From: an uncultured Clostridia bacterium
GTDB taxonomy: Bacteria; Bacillota; Clostridia; Oscillospirales; CAG-272
NCBI GenBank assembly: GCA_947630015.1
Contig: CANRFY010000001.1
Location: 73,894-137,893, forward strand
Reading direction: 5' to 3'
DNA: 64,000 nt
In this document: piece after piece, positions 62,644-64,000 of the stretch
Layout: each line of letters begins with the position of its first letter
How positions within the stretch are numbered: position 1 is the first letter of the stretch
Translations under genes and position numbers: made by a program
Notes under the pieces: model-generated
The model's database searches: none
What the model was told of the DNA's origin: nothing
Seen by the model: only the letters and a program-made list of their open reading frames with translations

Positions 62644-64000
62644 TCAATATGCGTTTTCGTTTTCCTCGACGAGCAGGCTGCCGAGGCGCGAATAATTCCC
62701 GAACGCATCAGTTGTCCAGCGTTCGAGCGTGCTGTTCGGATCGTCGTAATACGACAGACTGCCGAGCGCGATGACGTCGTAGTTGTAGATCCCCGACTCA
62801 AAGTCGAACACGCGGTCGCTGACCGCCGACACCTTGACCATTATCCCAAGCTCTGACAGATCCTGCTGTATCGACTGCGCGATATCGATATCGCGTTTGC
62901 TGTCGCCGGTCAGATATGAAAGCGTGAATCTGTATTCGGGGTCGAGCTTTCCGTCTCCGTCCGCGTCCATGCCGAGTTCCTTTATGATCTCCCACGCAAG
63001 CTCGCGGTTGTCGTCCGTCGACACGGAGTAATAGCCGCCGTCGGGATACGGGTATTCGTATCCGCCGCCGTTCTGCCTGTATTCGCCGCCGGAGATGGAC
63101 GCCGGAACGATCGACGTTGCGATCTCTTCCCCGTCCTCCGTTATCTTTCGCGTGATATATTCCCTGTCTATATACAGCGATACGGCGCGGCGGAGCTTCG
63201 CGGCGTTATCGGACGTCATGCCGGAAAATACTGACGCGTTGAAATCGAACGCAAGATAATATACGCCGTTGATGTCGTCGGAGAAATACTCCGACGTACC
63301 CTTGACCTCGTCGTGGACGTCAGACGGGATCGCGCCGAGATAATCGAGGCTGCCGCCGTTATAAAGCGAGTATGCGTTATCGGAGCCGACGCCGAACAAA
63401 AGCTCGAGCGTATCTGTTCCTGCATTTGCGGCGTCGTAGAATTTATCGTTGCGGCGGAACACATATCTGCCGTCCGTGATCCCCGCGTAAACATACGCGC
63501 CGCACGTCGTATAATTTATGCTCTCCGTCCACGCGTCCGGATCGACGATATTGTCGTATATGTCGAGATACCCCTCGGCCGATTCGACGCACGATTCGTT
63601 TACGGGGTAAAACGCGGGGAACGCGCACAGCTCGATAAAATACGAGCAAGGCGACGAAAGCGTTACGGTAAGCGTCGTATCGCTCTCGTCGGCGCTTATC
63701 ATGAGCTTTCCGTCCTCGTCGCGCGCGATCATGTCAAACAGCTGCTCATACGGGCTTCCCGTCGACGCGTCCACGACGCGCCGCCATGAAAATATGAAAT
63801 CGGACGCGCCGAGCTTCGATCCGTCCGACCACAAAAGGCCCTCGCGCAGTCTGAATATATACGTAAGTCCGTCCGTCGACACGTCACACGACTCGCATAG
63901 CGCCGGCTTTACACCGCCGTCAGCGTCGTGGGTATATAGTCCCGAAAACGTATTGCTGACGACGGTCAACGCCTCGATCGTCGTGGCGAGCGCCGGATCA
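62644..64000 (-). CDS. peptide ABC transporter substrate-binding protein (OppA family, 5' end off window)
   Basis: About 452 residues are visible, open through the window edge. DPALATTIEALTVVSNTFSG is the start of the mature SBP_bac_5 domain, and LREGLLWSDGSKLGASDF is the family motif. It binds oligopeptides outside the membrane and delivers them to an ABC permease. The protein C terminus is complete (EENENAY). The signal peptide, lipobox and permease genes are expected beyond 64000. Confidence 0.93.
   Translation of the reverse strand, partial: DPALATTIEALTVVSNTFSGLYTHDADGGVKPALCESCDVSTDGLTYIFRLREGLLWSDGSKLGASDFIFSWRRVVDASTGSPYEQLFDMIARDEDGKLMISADESDTTLTVTLSSPCSYFIELCAFPAFYPVNESCVESAEGYLDIYDNIVDPDAWTESINYTTCGAYVYAGITDGRYVFRRNDKFYDAANAGTDTLELLFGVGSDNAYSLYNGGSLDYLGAIPSDVHDEVKGTSEYFSDDINGVYYLAFDFNASVFSGMTSDNAAKLRRAVSLYIDREYITRKITEDGEEIATSIVPASISGGEYRQNGGGYEYPYPDGGYYSVSTDDNRELAWEIIKELGMDADGDGKLDPEYRFTLSYLTGDSKRDIDIAQSIQQDLSELGIMVKVSAVSDRVFDFESGIYNYDVIALGSLSYYDDPNSTLERWTTDAFGNYSRLGSLLVEENENAY

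Overview
The window is chromosomal DNA from a spore-lineage Firmicute of class Clostridia, probably an uncultured gut-type member. The evidence is the rplU-prp-rpmA operon with the Prp-cleavable L27 extension, a CwlD amidase, a CotF-type coat protein, and DegV, Fhs and MEP-pathway IspD/IspF genes. Most genes are GC-rich by eye. One AT-rich block (about 23.5-25.6 kb) stands out as foreign. I cannot name a species.

Layout. 0-3.9 kb (minus): deoxyribonucleoside salvage (deoC, deoD), the L21-Prp-L27 operon with a near-consensus promoter, a cysteine-rich protein of unknown function and a small P-loop protein. 3.9-14.6 kb (minus): pgi, a D,D-carboxypeptidase, a MoxR/DUF58/transglutaminase operon and a flavoprotein. 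14.8-21.8 kb (plus): a run of overlapping genes (MutS-like ATPase, Lrp regulator, aminotransferase, TIM-barrel protein, RluB-type pseudouridine synthase, proline/glutamine-tailed amidase) followed by a lipoprotein. 21.9-26 kb: an FAD dehydrogenase, the AT-rich zinc-ribbon/homing-type endonuclease gene broken by an in-frame TGA, and a tRNA-Leu whose leader carries tandem repeats. 26-33.5 kb: GH31 glycosidase, divergent esterase and metallo-beta-lactamase-fold genes, fhs and a YfcE phosphodiesterase. 33.7-43.7 kb: an XRE regulator, CotF-like and mini-ferritin-like proteins, radA, cwlD, a THUMP methyltransferase, a glycerol-1-phosphate dehydrogenase next to a winged-helix protein, and pepD.

43.8-46.7 kb holds the most striking non-coding feature. 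Three exact-length 137-bp tandem units contain hairpins with compensatory base changes and lie directly behind a sigma-A-like promoter, upstream of ispD-ispF; rpe follows. 46.7-54.9 kb is regulatory and envelope-related: a membrane protein, a lipoprotein, two MerR proteins with C-terminal membrane segments, an XRE protein with ten 28-residue repeats, and a two-component system. 55-64 kb: ychF, an ATPase, a truncated P-loop kinase, an HD hydrolase overlapping a membrane protein, a second tRNA-Leu, degV, an RlmI-type methyltransferase, a Nudix hydrolase and a partial peptide-binding lipoprotein.

A related repeat of about 100-200 bp occurs at three convergent gene junctions (31.0, 56.4 and 62.0 kb), with a possible fourth relic at 35.0 kb. 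All assignments rest on reading motifs, promoters, ribosome binding sites and spacing by eye; no database search was run.
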